A stretch of 64,000 nucleotides of DNA from Smittium culicis (lineage: Eukaryota; Kickxellomycota; Harpellomycetes; Harpellales; Legeriomycetaceae). The notes below the pieces were generated by a model. The model saw nothing but the letters and a program-made list of their open reading frames with translations. It was not told the DNA's origin and did no database searches. Below, piece by piece: positions 9,631 to 23,256 of this stretch. Numbering within the stretch: position 1 is the first letter of the stretch; each line of letters begins with the position of its first letter. The DNA lies in contig LSSN01000011.1 in the NCBI GenBank assembly GCA_001970855.1, positions 28,320 to 92,319 on the forward strand, read 5' to 3'. Both the position numbers and the translations under genes were made by a program.

Positions 9631-12600
9631 GTGTTAATCTCCCTTATCATTCAGACTTTTATTCGTCAGAATAAATTCTTTGGAAGTTAGTTAATCAGTT
9701 TTATTAGCCTATAAAAATTTCCAGAAATTCTAATTTAAATTTATAAAACTACAAAGAATTTAAATAAAACTTGAAATCAGTTACATGAGTTAGAAAGAAA
9801 ATTTACTAATATTTAGCCACAATTAGTTTAAGGCTTTTTTAGCAAAGGAAAATTATTTAATTACAAAGGTCAAAGATAGATTAGCTTTTTACAAATCATC
9901 AACTACAATGGTCTATGCTTATCGATTTTTAGTATACTAATAACATCTGATCAAAAAGAAAAAAAATAATAATACAAACTTCAATTTAATTATTCAAATT
10001 TTATAAACAAAATTTAGTCAAGTCTAACAACTACAATAAACACAAAAATAAAAATAAAAAGGCTCATCAACTATATTAAGATAAGACTGACGTGAATTTT
10101 AATACTTTTAGCAACATAGAAGAGCACGTATATTTTTTACATATAAATAAACACACAGAAAATGCCTTTCTGAAGTTTTTCGACTTTTTTTAGAAAATTA
10201 ATAATAATAAATTTTAAGAATATTAAAAATAAACCTTAAATCCTAAATAAAACTAACAAAATAAAAGAATAAAAATTAAATAAAATCTTTCTTTTATACT
10301 ATTTTTTTTACAATTCTAAAATTAAGCTTCCTTATTCTGAAAACTATAAAAATTTTAAATTTAAAATAAAATTCTTAAAAAAAGAAAAAATAAATAACAA
10401 AAAAAATATTAACCTTTAACATTAAAATTAAATATATTTTCAAATTTTAATTAGTATTTATTTTTTTAACAATTAATATACATAAAACTATATAAACTAA
10501 GCTTAAAATTAAATAATTAAATCTTATCAGTCAAAATGATGTTCAAAAATTTACTGAAAATGATATTAAGAAAACTGATTCCACTCTTGCCCCTGAACTT
10601 GGTTCTCGGGCATAAAAACCCACTGTGAGAACTGGGGAGCATGATAAACCTCAACACATCCATTTATTAATTAATTTTATTATACTATTATTTTATTTTA
10701 AAAAATTTTAATGATATAATGATCAATCTTTTTATATATAACTATACATAGTTTATTTATTCATATAGAGATTGTTTCTTTTATCTAAAAATATATTTTT
10801 AATAATCATATCTTTTTATAGATTTTACAGATATACATGTTTTTTAAAATCAAAATAATTCCTATTCATGTATAGCTTTTATATTTTGCGTTATGATTTG
10901 GTTTTTATAGCCTCAGCAATTTTACCCAGGAAAATTTCTGTTCGTATTTTTTTTCTATGGATGTGATTAGCTTTAAAAGTTATTTAAATTCACCAATAGC
11001 TTAAAAAGTTTATATATATATATATATATATTATTGAATTTAGATTGACTAATTCGATTAAAATTTGATTTTCTCATTAATCCTGGGCATAAAAAGAATT
11101 ATAATTTGAGCGAATAGAGTTACAAGGATACAAAATTAAAAATAATTTTAGTAGGCTTTTTTTGAACTACTTCGCACTATTGCAAAATTTAAAAATGAAA
11201 AAAAATGACCTACTGCCTCTGAAATGGTTAATAAAAATTGATATTGGTAAAAATTAAAATTTTTATTTTCTCATTTAAAACCAATATGCTTCTGCACATT
11301 TAGCACGAAATTTATTCTATTAATTATCTCATGTGAGTAACTATTTTGTGCCTGAAATATTTAATTAAACCCGTTAAAAATATTTTATAATTCGCTTATT
11401 CTTATCCACAATGTTTAAAATTAATACTCCTGATATCTTTTATTCTCATAATTCTGTAACCTATATTTGTGCTATGTGATTTCACCTTGCTATAATAATA
11501 TAAAATTTTCAATAATAAAAATTTTTACCATTAAAATTTAGCGATTATAATCTATAATCAAGTTTTATTAGTAGTAGCGTAATTTTTTTTAGTTACGCCG
11601 ATTATATTAGTAAGAGATAATTTATCTGTTATCTTACGCAATTAAAAAAATCATGTACCCTCTTTGATTATAATTTTTTTACCATAGGCAAAATATTTTA
11701 AGCTCTTTTATACCTGACATAAGCTCAGGTCTAAAATATGATGAAGAAATTATCTTTTTTTTTTGTCACTAAATTTAAGCTTTTTTCGAAATATTCACAG
11801 TTATATAAAATCGTAAATCTAATTTTATTATATGTGTTGCAAAATACTGATTGGATATGCAAAAAAATTTTAACCAAAACTTCCTTCGCATTAATAGAAA
11901 ATTTTAATTTTTTTCAATTTTTCATTTTTACTGTTATATTGTCAACGTGTTTATTAAAAGATTTTTTTTACCAATTTAACTCGCGATTAAATTAATTTCT
12001 AATTATTTCAAATATTATTTATTCATTTTAGTATTAGAAAGATATACTTCTAATAATGGGTTCCGACTTTGAGTCAAATGGTTTTTTCAGAGTTTATTTT
12101 TGAGTTTGAAGCTTTTATGTGTTACTCAATATATCTATTTAGGGACATATTATTAACTGGTTCATAATTACTATTGTAATATCTTATGCGAAAGCTATCG
12201 TTTTTACAAGGCAATTATTCATTTTATTCCCTTAAATGTTAATTATTATGTGTCTCAATAGTGATTATGTTATAAAGTTTAAAGAAGAGGATAATTTTTA
12301 TATTTTGTAATAACCTCTGATTATTGAAATATAACCTGAAAAATCTTGATTAATCTTATTTTTGTTTTTCTACTTGCATTATACGCTTTTAATATTCATA
12401 GATAGTTTATTTTAAATTCAAAACAGTTTAATTTTTTTTTTTTGTATAAACTCATTCCACTCAACTATACACTTATTCTTGTTTCTGGTCAAGAGTATAT
12501 TCTGGTGTATTTTTTGGATTAATATTCGATTTTCTATTAATAACCTAATTCCCAAAACGCTATCAAAAATTTCTTCGCCTATTATAATTCTCGATGGTAA

Positions 12601-13804
12601 TTTATGAGCTTTTTTTAATTGATTTATTGTAGTTTATTGACTAATTTTTTTCTTAAAATTTTTTTTATCTTCATTCGAGGTCTTTATTGACGACCAATTC
12701 TTTAAACTGATTAAATGTCTTCATTACTGTATTAAAGAGCAATTTATATCTAAATATTAAATGTATTTACCCAATGATTATCTCTATTGAAAATATACCT
12801 CAGATTTTTTGATATTTCTTTGGAGATATTTTTTAATTCTCAAATTATATGCCATCTGAAACAATTGATTTATAGTTTGGGTCACTCCAATTGTACATTA
12901 TATATCTTTTATTATAATTCTGACTTCTAAAATAACTCTACCATTATAAAAAAACTTTTTTATCCATGTTTTTTGAAGTATTTTTAGCTGTGCAAGATTA
13001 TCCGACTATTATTTTATAGCGTTTCATAGAATTTATAAGATTTATTTTATAATTGTAACTATTTATAAGTAGCTATTAAATTTTAATATGCTAATTTATA
13101 TAACATAAATTTTCTATTATTTGTTCATACAAATTTTCTCGTGATCCTATTGTGAATCAGCCAATTTTTTTTAATTTATCTCGCATCTAATCAAAATCAC
13201 ATTTCGATTATCATGATTTATCAGAATTAAATATTAATGTCGCTTGTAGGTTTATCTGCACAATTTTATTCATTAGTATATTTTGATTTTGATATTATAC
13301 GTCATTATGTCACACATTTGTTACTGTAAATAAACATTTTACGCTATATATATATAGCCTAAAGACGTATAGTTAGAGCCTGCGAATATTGATTTTTATT
13401 TTACTTTACTAATTTAAGCGCTTTAAAAAAGCATTGTTTATTTATTGGCTGAAGCTAGATCATATGTAATTTTTAGGCTATTTAGAAATTTGCGATTAGT
13501 ATATGATACTATAATACTATTATTTCAATTTTTAACTGCTTGTATTGTTATCTCATGTACAACTGATCGGATTTTATTATAAATTTTTATGCACTGATAT
13601 TTATTTATCGGCTAAAATCAATTATTCTACGACCTCAAATTCTAAAAAATGCTTTTTGGAAAAATTACCGCCTTTTCTATTACTCTGTGTCAAATTAAAA
13701 TAGCCTAAAATGATTAAATTACTTGATTTTTGGCTAAACTTTAATAATTTGTATAATAAAATTTTTTTTGCATATATTCGGCATCTTTATTATTTATTAA
13801 GTAC
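9631..13804. other. AT-rich desert with no supported gene
   Basis: No exon chain recognised. An 85-codon open frame at 11738-11995 has residue content expected of AT-rich random DNA and is not called. A GC-richer islet lies at about 10575-10660. A TA-dinucleotide run lies near 11011-11032. A possible reversed, decayed family B MITE ends at CCTCTGAAATGG plus TTAA (about 11214-11232), but its left end is unclear. Confidence 0.4.
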
Positions 13805-14063
13805 AATACATGGAATATTATTTATGAAGAGGTCATTTTATAGTGTAAAGAGTTTCAGCGTATAAAATCGGATAAAAAATAAACGACCAATGAGTAGAAT
13901 AATTCACATTTTTAGCAAATAAAAATTTTATATTGAAACGAAGAAATAGAAAAATCAAAATTCCTTTCTTGCTCCGCCAATAATACTTAATAAGAGATTA
14001 TACAGGCCAATAACATTAAATAGCAACAAAGTGCTCTCTTCGTTTGGAGTCTCCCATATATTA
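13805..14063 (+). mobile_element. TATATGGGA-ended element D1 (MITE-like)
   Basis: A roughly 260-bp repeat with a decayed left end (ACATGGAATATTATTTATGA) and a right end GGAGTCTCCCATATATT, the inverted counterpart of the ATATATGGG tip seen in copy D2. Internal blocks shared with D2 include AGCAAATAAAAATTT and CCAATAATA. It carries the uninterrupted GACCAATGAGTAGA site where D2 holds a SINE. No coding capacity. Confidence 0.6.
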
Positions 14064-17000
14064 TCTTTTATGCTATCAGAATTTTATTGGTATGATAATA
14101 ATACTAGAAATTATGTGGTAAAGTAAACTCTAAAAAATATTCATTGGCGCAAGAAAAATAAAAACTAATAGAAAATTAATTATTGACTACTCTGTCGATC
14201 TAACGGCTGCGTAACTGTACGTATATGTTATCAATATATCAACAGAAAATCCGCCTAAGCATATTTTCAAGTATACTTGGTGTTTGAAGTTACAAGCAGT
14301 CGTTTAATTAAGCTCGTTACAACAAAATTAAATTCATCGAGATTTTTGAGCTTCTAGACAGAGATATACCTATCAGTATTAAAAATTAATAGACTCCTAT
14401 CATTTAATAAGTACAAATTAGCATTGTTTAAATTATTGATTTATTATCCATTATTATTGAAAATTTTCCCCATTTTTATTTCGTTGCTAAAAAGTACTAT
14501 TGTTCTATAATTTGGCCAAATACACACCTCACCTCTCAATAATTCGCCTTTTCATATAATTTAAATCTCATTTAAATATACTATTCTTTATTCGATACCC
14601 TATATATCGACTTAAGATAAGAAAATATTCAATCAATTTACTTTATATCTTTTTTTCGTTGAATTTTTTTGCTTTTTTCTATTATTATTTTAGTGTTTTA
14701 TATTAGATAATTTAATATGATTTACATTTAGATAATTTCAGCTATATTTAAATAGTAGATTTATACTTAATTTTATCCTGAAGTGTAACTTGTGTTTCTT
14801 TTGATCTCTAAATCATTTAAGAGTTTTTAATTTCAATCTAATTATTTTTTTTCAAGCGCCTTTCGAACGAGATATTTTTTAATAGGTTTTAATTGTCATT
14901 TTTTACTATTTTTAAATACCCGTAAAAGATATTGAAATAACTTGTATGTCAATTTTAGATTTTTATGATGTTTAATAAAAACTCGATTAATATGCTTGCT
15001 ACTTTTATTCTCACCTCTTGGAAATGCATTTTGTTCCTATTGAGTTTAATCGTACTAAAATTTTCACCATCTTTTGATTGAATTTTTTGTATCCTTTCCT
15101 AGATTTTTCTATTGTATACTTTTTTGAAATTGATGTTTAATTTTTATATTTTCCTTTATTGCTCTGATTTAGTCTATAAGGCATGTTTTGTTTTATATAA
15201 TTTTTCCGAATTCGACAATTTCAAAAATTTCCATAAGTTTCGATATTTATAGTTAATCACTAATTTTTTATATTTCAATTGTTTCAATAATTTAATTTTC
15301 TTCATTACTCTTAAAGCGTATTATGTTCGATTTTTAATTTTTCTAAATTATTCCTTTTAGTTAATTAGAGTTGATTCTTCATCTTTATATTAGCCATTTC
15401 CGGTTGTACTTCTCATTACTATATATTGATCTTTTTTATGATTCATTTTTTTATAATATGTTTATTCTTCGGGTGGCTTTTCTAGAGTTACTCAATTTTT
15501 ATTTCGATAATATTTAATGCTATAGAAATTTATTACCTTAATTATTCTTAAAACAAATCCTAATGCGTTAGATTTATATTTATAGCCCTAAATATTTTTT
15601 GATGCTGCCTTATTCAGTACTCAGCCCAATAGTTTATAATACTTTATTTTTTTGTTATGTTTCCAAATTACGAAAGCCTTTGTAAGGGGTGAGAATAAAG
15701 CCAGAGAATTAATATATTTATTTAACTAATACTAATAGGGGAAAGAGTGAAATGGAGAAATAAGAGACTAATGGAAATTATCACAGATTAAATGAATTTA
15801 TTTTCCATGAGATGGGAAACCAGTAGTTTAAATATCTTTTTAAAGTAAGATTTATTTATAATGTAATTGTAAAACGTTGGAGATTTAGTGTAGGGTTTAC
15901 TGTGGTCATTTTTTGGTACAATGGTCATTGTAAAACCTGGAAATGTTAGTTAAAATGAGGCTGTAAGAATTCATTCTTACAGCCTTTATATGAAGGTATG
16001 ATTATACGTTTTAAATTTTTCGAAAACTCGGTAGTTTCAAGGATTTGATTTAATTTTTTATTTATATATTACTTTTTTTAATTTTTCGTTTTTAAAATCG
16101 AGATAAAAAGTATTAGATATTTTTCGTTTAAATTCGCATTTTTTATAAGCACTTTTTTAAAACCTAAAATTTTAAATTATTTCTTATAAAGCTTCATTAC
16201 TGAGCTATCAGATATACCCCCCAATTTAAAACAAGTGCCAAATAATCTGAATTATTTCCCTTTTTACAATACAGTTTCCTGTGTTAGCTTTTAAAAACGA
16301 CTTTTGTGTTTATTTTTTCTCGGTTTGACATTTTTATCTCGTGTTTTAGTTTTTAATTTTACTATTTTGCTCTATATTTATATTTAATACCTAGTATCCT
16401 ACTACTATTACTCATCATCAAGGTTTTGCTGTTAGTATTTTTTATAAAAGTAATTTTTTGATAATTCTCATATTTAATTTGATCTTTTTTTCTTTCAAAA
16501 ATGTAAGAGAAAAATATAGAGGAAATGTATGATTTTGTGCATTTATGTTAATGTATTAATGTGTTTTTATACGAAACATTTTACCTATGCCTTTTATAGA
16601 CAGTGAAAGAAAAATAAAGAAATAAGGTATAAAAATAACAAAATTTAAACCGTTTTATCTTCTGTATAATACCAATTGATTGCGATTTTTTATTTATTTA
16701 ATCAGAAAAATTTAAAAAATAAAATGGTTTACTTTTATAAATACAACAAAATCGCTTTGAAATAAGCACTATGCGTAAATAATATATTACTGTAATCATA
16801 CTCTCGAAATCATCCCCCGGAATATTTTTTTAAAATTTCCAATATTTATATTTAAAAACCATCTAAACACGTATAAAGTCTTACTAAAAAAATTAATCGT
16901 TTCCATTTGAGCTCAACATCGCTTAACTGTATACAATATCATAAATAATCTATTTTAAAACAGTATTAAATTGGTATAATATAAATTATATATGTATTTT

Positions 17001-20000
17001 TGAGTGATATATGTCTATTTTTACGATTTAAAATGAGCTAGACTATTATATATTTTTTTAATTAATACTTCAAAATTTTTCTTTGTATTTAGATTAATAA
17101 TATAGATAAAATACCCTGGAATTAAACTATATATATTTTAATAATATATGATTTAATATATTTTAACACGTATTTCACTAAATTTACCTTTTTTTAATAC
17201 ATCATCGCCTTTGTATTAAAATGAAATATTTGAAATCATCCTTGCATGATTAATTAATTATTGCCTTTAATTTATAATAACAATTTTTACCTCGCATTCA
17301 ATTTATTTGGTGATCATAGTTTAATTATTATATAAAAATGCTTATTAATATACATATAACAGTTAAAAAATAGCGATAATTAAATAATAACTTGAGGAAA
17401 CTCCCATATTTATTGAACCTCTTTTTTCTAGTAAATAAAATATATTTATAAATATATAAACTATTTCTTTTTACTTATAGAATCTATGTAATAATGTAAA
17501 ATAACGGAATTCCTAAACTGATACCTCCTAAATTTATAAATAAATTGTATATTAAATTTAGGAAAATAACATAATAATATTTAAATCGTACATCTTTTGG
17601 CTTATTTTTTATTAAATACTGAATATTTTCACTTTTCAAATCAGGCCTGGGGAATAATAATATTTATTAATTTATTATTTCATCAAAATATTTACTTTCA
17701 AATTAAACATCATATTAAATTTAAAATTTTTATAATAAATTATTTATTCGTACTGTGATAAAATTTCGTTTTTCTTCGTAATATTTCGATTTTATTTCAT
17801 TTTGATTATTTTGGTTTATAATAATATATATTCTTTTCTCCCCCCTTTTTTTTAGATAGCTATTAGAATAATTTCTTTATTAAAAACTTAATATATAAAA
17901 TTTAATATTCAAATTATAATTGTAATTAAAAAATAATAAAAATAAAAAATTCCATGACATTTGTTCGAATTTGTGAATATATATAATTACATGAATTTTT
18001 ATTCACGCTGCTAGCATTTTTTATATTTTTTATTAAGGTGTATTTATATTTATGATAAATATATAAACATGTATTATTTAATTCATACAAGTTGTATTTT
18101 ATGATATTAATTTAAATTGAATTATTTAAAAAGTAAATTTAACCTATTACTAAATAAATTACTGGTTATTTCATCTAATCTTTTGCATAACTCAAAGTGA
18201 TATTTTAAAAATACTTAATTTTTTGGTGTCTAATTTCATCATTTTTTTCCTGAGGACTTATTTATTAGTAGAGCTGTTTTAAAACTATAAACTTGGAAAT
18301 TCTTATTATTTAGTTTAAATTATATTAAATAGGCTTTTAATTAAAATTTTGAATCAAACGAAAATACTATGAATTTTTTTTCCGATTAAATCCTAACGCA
18401 ATATTTAAAGATCGCTTTATTTTATTTTAAGCTCTAAATTATAATTATTACCAAATAAAAATATCAATTATTGTATTTTTCTTTAAAAAAATATTTAAAA
18501 GTGTTTACTCTCATAAATGTTCTTTAGCAGAAAATATTATTAATTTTTTTCTCTGCATTGTATTTTTTATTTATACTATTAATGGAATTATTAATAAAAC
18601 AGCCCTACTTACACTATATAATGGAGATTTATGGGTATGAGCGTCATTATAAATAATTATAGATAACTATAAAATTGATATAATGATTAAATAATTTTTT
18701 TTAGATATTTTAAAAAAAAAATCAATGCAAAAATTTTAAATAAATTATAGAATCTATTTTAATATTTATTTTATTCTAAGATTTTTATAAAATATTTTGT
18801 AAACATTTTTCATTAAATTTATTACTCAATACCACACTTGAATTGAATATTTTTAAATATTATTAAGAAATGATCAAATCAGTTTTATTCAAGGCCGTAA
18901 TTTTGTTTTTATATAATAAATCGTTTTAAAAAATTTTTTTTCCTGATTTTAATTATCTTCAATTTTTAATTTATGTAATCTCAATTAATATGTAAATTCA
19001 TTAAATGGCTGAACATTTCAATATATAAATAGCTAATAATTTTCTTGTCTTAGTTTCTGTAAGGCATACAAATTTTATATTTTATTTTATTTTCTACTGA
19101 CTTACGTTCTAATTTATTTGAGTAGGTTATAAAATCCATCTTTTAATTACTTTTAACTACAATTTTTGCAATTAAATTATCTATTTCTTTTATCAAACTA
19201 ATTCATTAAAATATAAAAGATATATTTATCATGGTTACTAATTAAAATTATGTGAGGCTTAAATCAGGATAAGTTTTTTTTTTTTTTTAAAAAAAAACAG
19301 TATTGTCAATACTTTTTATCTTTTATTATTTGAAGTTTAATTTCATAGAGAAATTATCTATCTTTATTCAAAAAATAATCCATTAAATACATTTATTCTA
19401 TTTTTTTGCTGAAATATCTAAAAATAATACGTTTATAATATTAGTATACGTTTTTTAGACATAATCACAAAGATTGCTTTAAAATTCAAAATTATAAAGA
19501 TAATTTATCAATTTTCTAATAGCTAAACTTTCTGGGCCCTTTTTATTGCGCCAAGTATAGCTCTATTATGAATTTAATTATAAATAATGTATACCAGTTA
19601 GCAATAAATAATAAAACAAAGATGTTTTAATCATTGAAAATTTTATTTCTAGTAATACTAAATTCAAATATGTCGAAAGATTCCCTAGAAAAAAAAATTT
19701 TCTTTACGAGGTTTAAATAATTTCTCGAAATATCATCAACATTCGTTAGAGGTTTGTATATGAATAAATAATTTTAAATAATTGTTCTATGATAGTTCTA
19801 GATTTTTAATATATGATTTATTTTTAAATACAGTTTTATATAAATAACCTAATAAAAAAATCGTTATTTGAGTTATTTTGGAGCTAGAGTTCAAAACTAA
19901 CTATTAAAATAAAATAAGATATATTAATTCCAATATTTCTTAATTCGGATATATTATTCTGTATAAATTAAAATATTTTCTATAACCTTCCAGTTCAATT

Positions 20001-20091
20001 TCTACAAATTCTCATCACATCCTCTAAAAGCTTACTTTTTCTACAAAAAAAAAAATTAGAAAAGCTTCAAAATCTAGACCTAATATCTCAG
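14064..20091. other. AT-rich gene desert
   Basis: Six kilobases without a supported gene, RNA or element. Many homopolymer tracts. The only structured item noted is a perfect hairpin at 15959-15984. Pyrimidine-rich text in 14.6-15.6 kb gives no sustained open frame in any direction. Confidence 0.45.
15959..15984. other. Perfect 12-bp inverted repeat with 2-nt loop
   Basis: GGCTGTAAGAAT and its exact reverse complement are separated by two bases. It is GC-richer than its surroundings. No downstream U-run or neighbouring gene assigns it a role, and it may be a remnant of a palindromic element. Confidence 0.6.
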
Positions 20092-21430
20092 TTTTTTTTT
20101 TTTTCTCAGAGAGTTTATTAAACATAATTAAAAAGAATACTAAACACCATCAAAATATATTTAAAAAGTTAAAAAAATATTAAAAAATAATTTTTCAACC
20201 GACCCCCCTCCGCCGCTCTAGCAGCTCCATACCCACTGGGTATTGATTTAAGGGAGCTGGTAAATCACTTATACTTTCTAGTATAAGCGATCTGGCAACA
20301 CGAATGCAGATCAAAAATTTGGCAGTTTCCAGCTCAATAAATTGTTCATCAGCGCCAGCGCGGATCTGAATTAAAGGTTTTTTTGACTCCTCCCCTCCCC
20401 CCAAGGAGTTTTCCAACTAGCCCCAACTTGGCTTCATTAGAATTAGAAAACGAAAAATTATTTTTATATTGGATCGAGGATGATATGTGCTGGCTGGTCA
20501 TTTTATTACCGGTTTTTGTTCCACATAGTGCAGTCAAGTATTATGCGATCAGTTGTCTCAGGCATCCTGGGCTTGCAAAACGGGCAAAATTTTTTATATT
20601 TTTCATTGATTATTTCGGCGTTGGCCAGGCTCTGGGCAGTCCAGTAGCTTCACATTCGCATTTTACCCACATCATTGAGGTTCTTTATCTGGTCTGGGTA
20701 TTCTGCATGGAGGTCTATCTAATTTCTTTTTCTTTTTATGTTACGACTTATATCCCAGAATTTAATTTTTGATTTATTTTTTTTTGATTTTTTCTGTTGG
20801 CCAATGAGATCACTATTTGACCAGCATCATCAGTCATACAGTGCCTGTTGATCCGCCTAGAACATTCAGTCACCCAGGTGGATGCCTTTTGCTTGATTGG
20901 CAGTTTAGTCAGGTCAGCTATCCACGTCTTTGATTCTGGCCATTTGTTAAAAGCTCGCTCACGAGAGGAGCTGGTGCGGGGGAAACACTGACGATAGTAC
21001 TTACTCTTCTTGTACCCGCTCAATGGCCACGTTTTCCCCTAGTTTTGCAACCAGTCGTGTAGCCTGGATTGGGCGGACTTGGTGTTCACTCATACAGTAT
21101 GTTACGCCCCCAATAAAATCCAATCGGCAGCAGAAAGTAGTTTATGAACCTTGTTTTCACTGCGGTTAAAATTTTTGGTTGGGTTAGAAAGCCATACGCA
21201 GCATACATATTTTTCTGTGTCTATAGCTAATTAGTTTTTGATCATATCATATCAGCAACACTTCACTTGCTATTCATCTATAGCCCAAGTTGGTGTACTG
21301 ATCAGTTGTCTTTACAAGTTGGTTCTGCAATAAAAATTTTGAAACATTGTTACAGTTTATGGCCAATACCGCGCACTTTAATGCGTTCACTCTTTGAAAG
21401 CGGGTTGATTGCTCTTTAATTGTATTTCTT
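20092..21430 (-). pseudogene. Decayed 3' end of a LINE (non-LTR retrotransposon)
   Basis: Read on the minus strand, fragments in different frames give a non-LTR retrotransposon C-terminus. A segment downstream of the reverse transcriptase (..TRFINYFLLPIGFYWGR.., near 21150) is followed by a long basic stretch (20748-21023) and a zinc-binding motif C-P-F-C..ETTDRIILDC (about 20520-20590). The reading frame ends at TGA (20195-20197). A short AT-rich 3' UTR and a 13-base poly-A (poly-T at 20092-20104) follow. Frameshifts and stops break it everywhere, so it is dead and 5'-truncated. Its last ~160 bp match the short SINE-like copies elsewhere in the window. The upstream limit near 21430 is approximate. 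No target duplication was identified. Confidence 0.65.
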
Positions 21431-21740
21431 AGCCAAATGTTAAATAATAAACCGAACTATAAAAAAAAATTAATGCTATGATTTTTTTATATGTTATAAA
21501 GTGTGTATAAAAAGTAATAATCATCACGGCGAAATAAAAAAGAAGTAAAAAAGCAATATTTAGTCAAGTGTTTGTAACGATAAAGTAATTTATTCAAGTA
21601 TTAATTACAAACTTAGTAAAAAAAAAAATCTACAAAAAATTTTTAGTTAAAGAGATGAAGGGAAAATGAGAAGATAAAGAAGAAAAAGAAGAAAAGGAAA
21701 GGATGAGGTATATATGGCTTGAAGGAGGGGGAAAAGATAA

Positions 21741-23256
21741 TTATATAGGATTTTGTTGGCGGAAATGTTTTTGTAGACCGTTAGCTTTCATTCCTATTCT
21801 GGCATTAAAGTCAGCATGGAACTTCTTTTCTTTAACATTGACCATATCTTTCCAGATTTGTTTGCCACCTGGAAGAGCCATGATGACGGCTTTAGACCTG
21901 GGGCCAGACCTTCTGTTGGATAGAGATTTAACAGCAAGTTCAGATCTGCTGGCAGCAGTTGTGGCAACAGTGGCTTCTTCTTCTTGAACTTCATGGCTTG
22001 TGAGTAGTCTATGAATTTGGACAGATTCCTTTTCTTCAGCAAAAGATAGATTTTGGTCATAAATGTGTTTTAAAGAGCGATGACCAATGCGGTTTCCGTT
22101 GGGAAGGATGAGTTCACCATCTTCTTCTTGGAGATATACTTGGCCAGATAAAGCGCGTTTAGCACCACTTTTGAGTTCAGAAGGATCGACATTTGCGCCG
22201 TTAGAGATATCGGAATAGTCAACATCATCAGGATATGTGGAGCTGAAATCATAGTAGTCAGAGATTTCCAAGACATCAACCTCGGTTTCATAGGCGATTT
22301 TGCAGTGGCCTAGATCAACCATATGTCTTCTGACAGCTTCTAAACTTTTTAGACCTTTTCCACGGCCGTTGCAATACAGGCAAACATTAGCAACAGTAAC
22401 CTTTTCACCGAGATAACCGATGAGGCCTTTTAGGTCGACGAGGTATTCAGAGTCAGGGATGAAGAATGAGTGGTCGATTTGCATGTGTTCAATATTTTGT
22501 TTTAGTGAAGAGGCTCTGTGGTTACAGAACAGACAGTCTTCAATTTCAAGCCTGCGAGCGATTTTCATTTTCTTTTCAATGAGGTTTAGTATTTCGGCTT
22601 CGCTTGTAGCACTATCTAGCTGTTTGTTAAGTTTTTTTTCAATATTGCGATGTTCCTTGATTTCAGATAATAGGTCATTATTTATAGATAGGTTATTGAA
22701 GCGAGTAGAAGTAGTAGTATGAGGAGCAGGCTTAGAGGAGTGAGATTCAGTTTCACTTTCATTTTCACTAAGAGGGAAATCCTCGTCTTTTGAATTATCG
22801 TTAATAAGTTCAGCAATTGCTAGGTTATCTTCTTGTTTTTGCATATTTTTAACTAGTAAAAGCTCAGCGTCTTTATGCTTTTTAGAGTTTAGGTGGTTTT
22901 CAAAAGCGTTTTTCGAGGAGTAATATTTTCTATAGGAAAAAATCAATAAGAAGACGGTTATTGTGATTTTCGAAAGAGTAGCTATTTTTTATTATAAGGG
23001 GGGGGGGTACTTACTTGCAGACTTGGCAATCAGCGCCAACGCTTACTTTATCGTTTTGGGCTTCTTTGTTCTTTTGGGCTAGAAGTCTTTGGGCAAAACC
23101 TTCAGCGTCAACAGGGGGCAGCTGGACAACCTTTCTTTTAAGATTGTATCTGTGCCAATCGGTTTGGTAATGGGCGCGCTGTTGTTCGGAGGTATGGAAG
23201 GCAACTTGACATGCAAGGCATGTGAATAGAATGGAGGAGTCTAAAGAGGAATCCAT
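21741..23256 (-). CDS. REI1: REI1/ZNF622-like cytoplasmic 60S biogenesis factor
   Basis: Two exons, 23256-23015 and 22929-21741, joined across an 85-bp GTAAGT..TATAG intron, give 476 residues. Known role of the family: a cytoplasmic factor on late pre-60S ribosomal subunits that helps release and recycle the export factors Arx1/Alb1. Four C2H2-type zinc fingers are visible: CLAC..H (about 13-35), CQVC..H (about 78-102, with the intron inside its CxxC-x2 region), CLFC..H (about 210-230) and CLYC..H (about 258-283). Also present are the conserved acidic linker ending DDVDYSDIS and the family block LPNGNRIGHRSLK. Length fits (yeast Rei1 about 390, human ZNF622 477). The donor is followed by a nine- or ten-base G run. 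The gene ends about 300 bp from the LINE remnant. Confidence 0.93.

Noticed and set aside
11738..11995. 85-codon frame rich in Phe/Leu/Lys
   Set aside because: Low-information composition, no neighbours or splice signals, in a desert where such frames arise by chance.
20383..20772. 129-codon plus-strand open frame
   Set aside because: It lies antisense to the LINE C-terminus, which has recognisable motifs on the minus strand. The plus frame has none.
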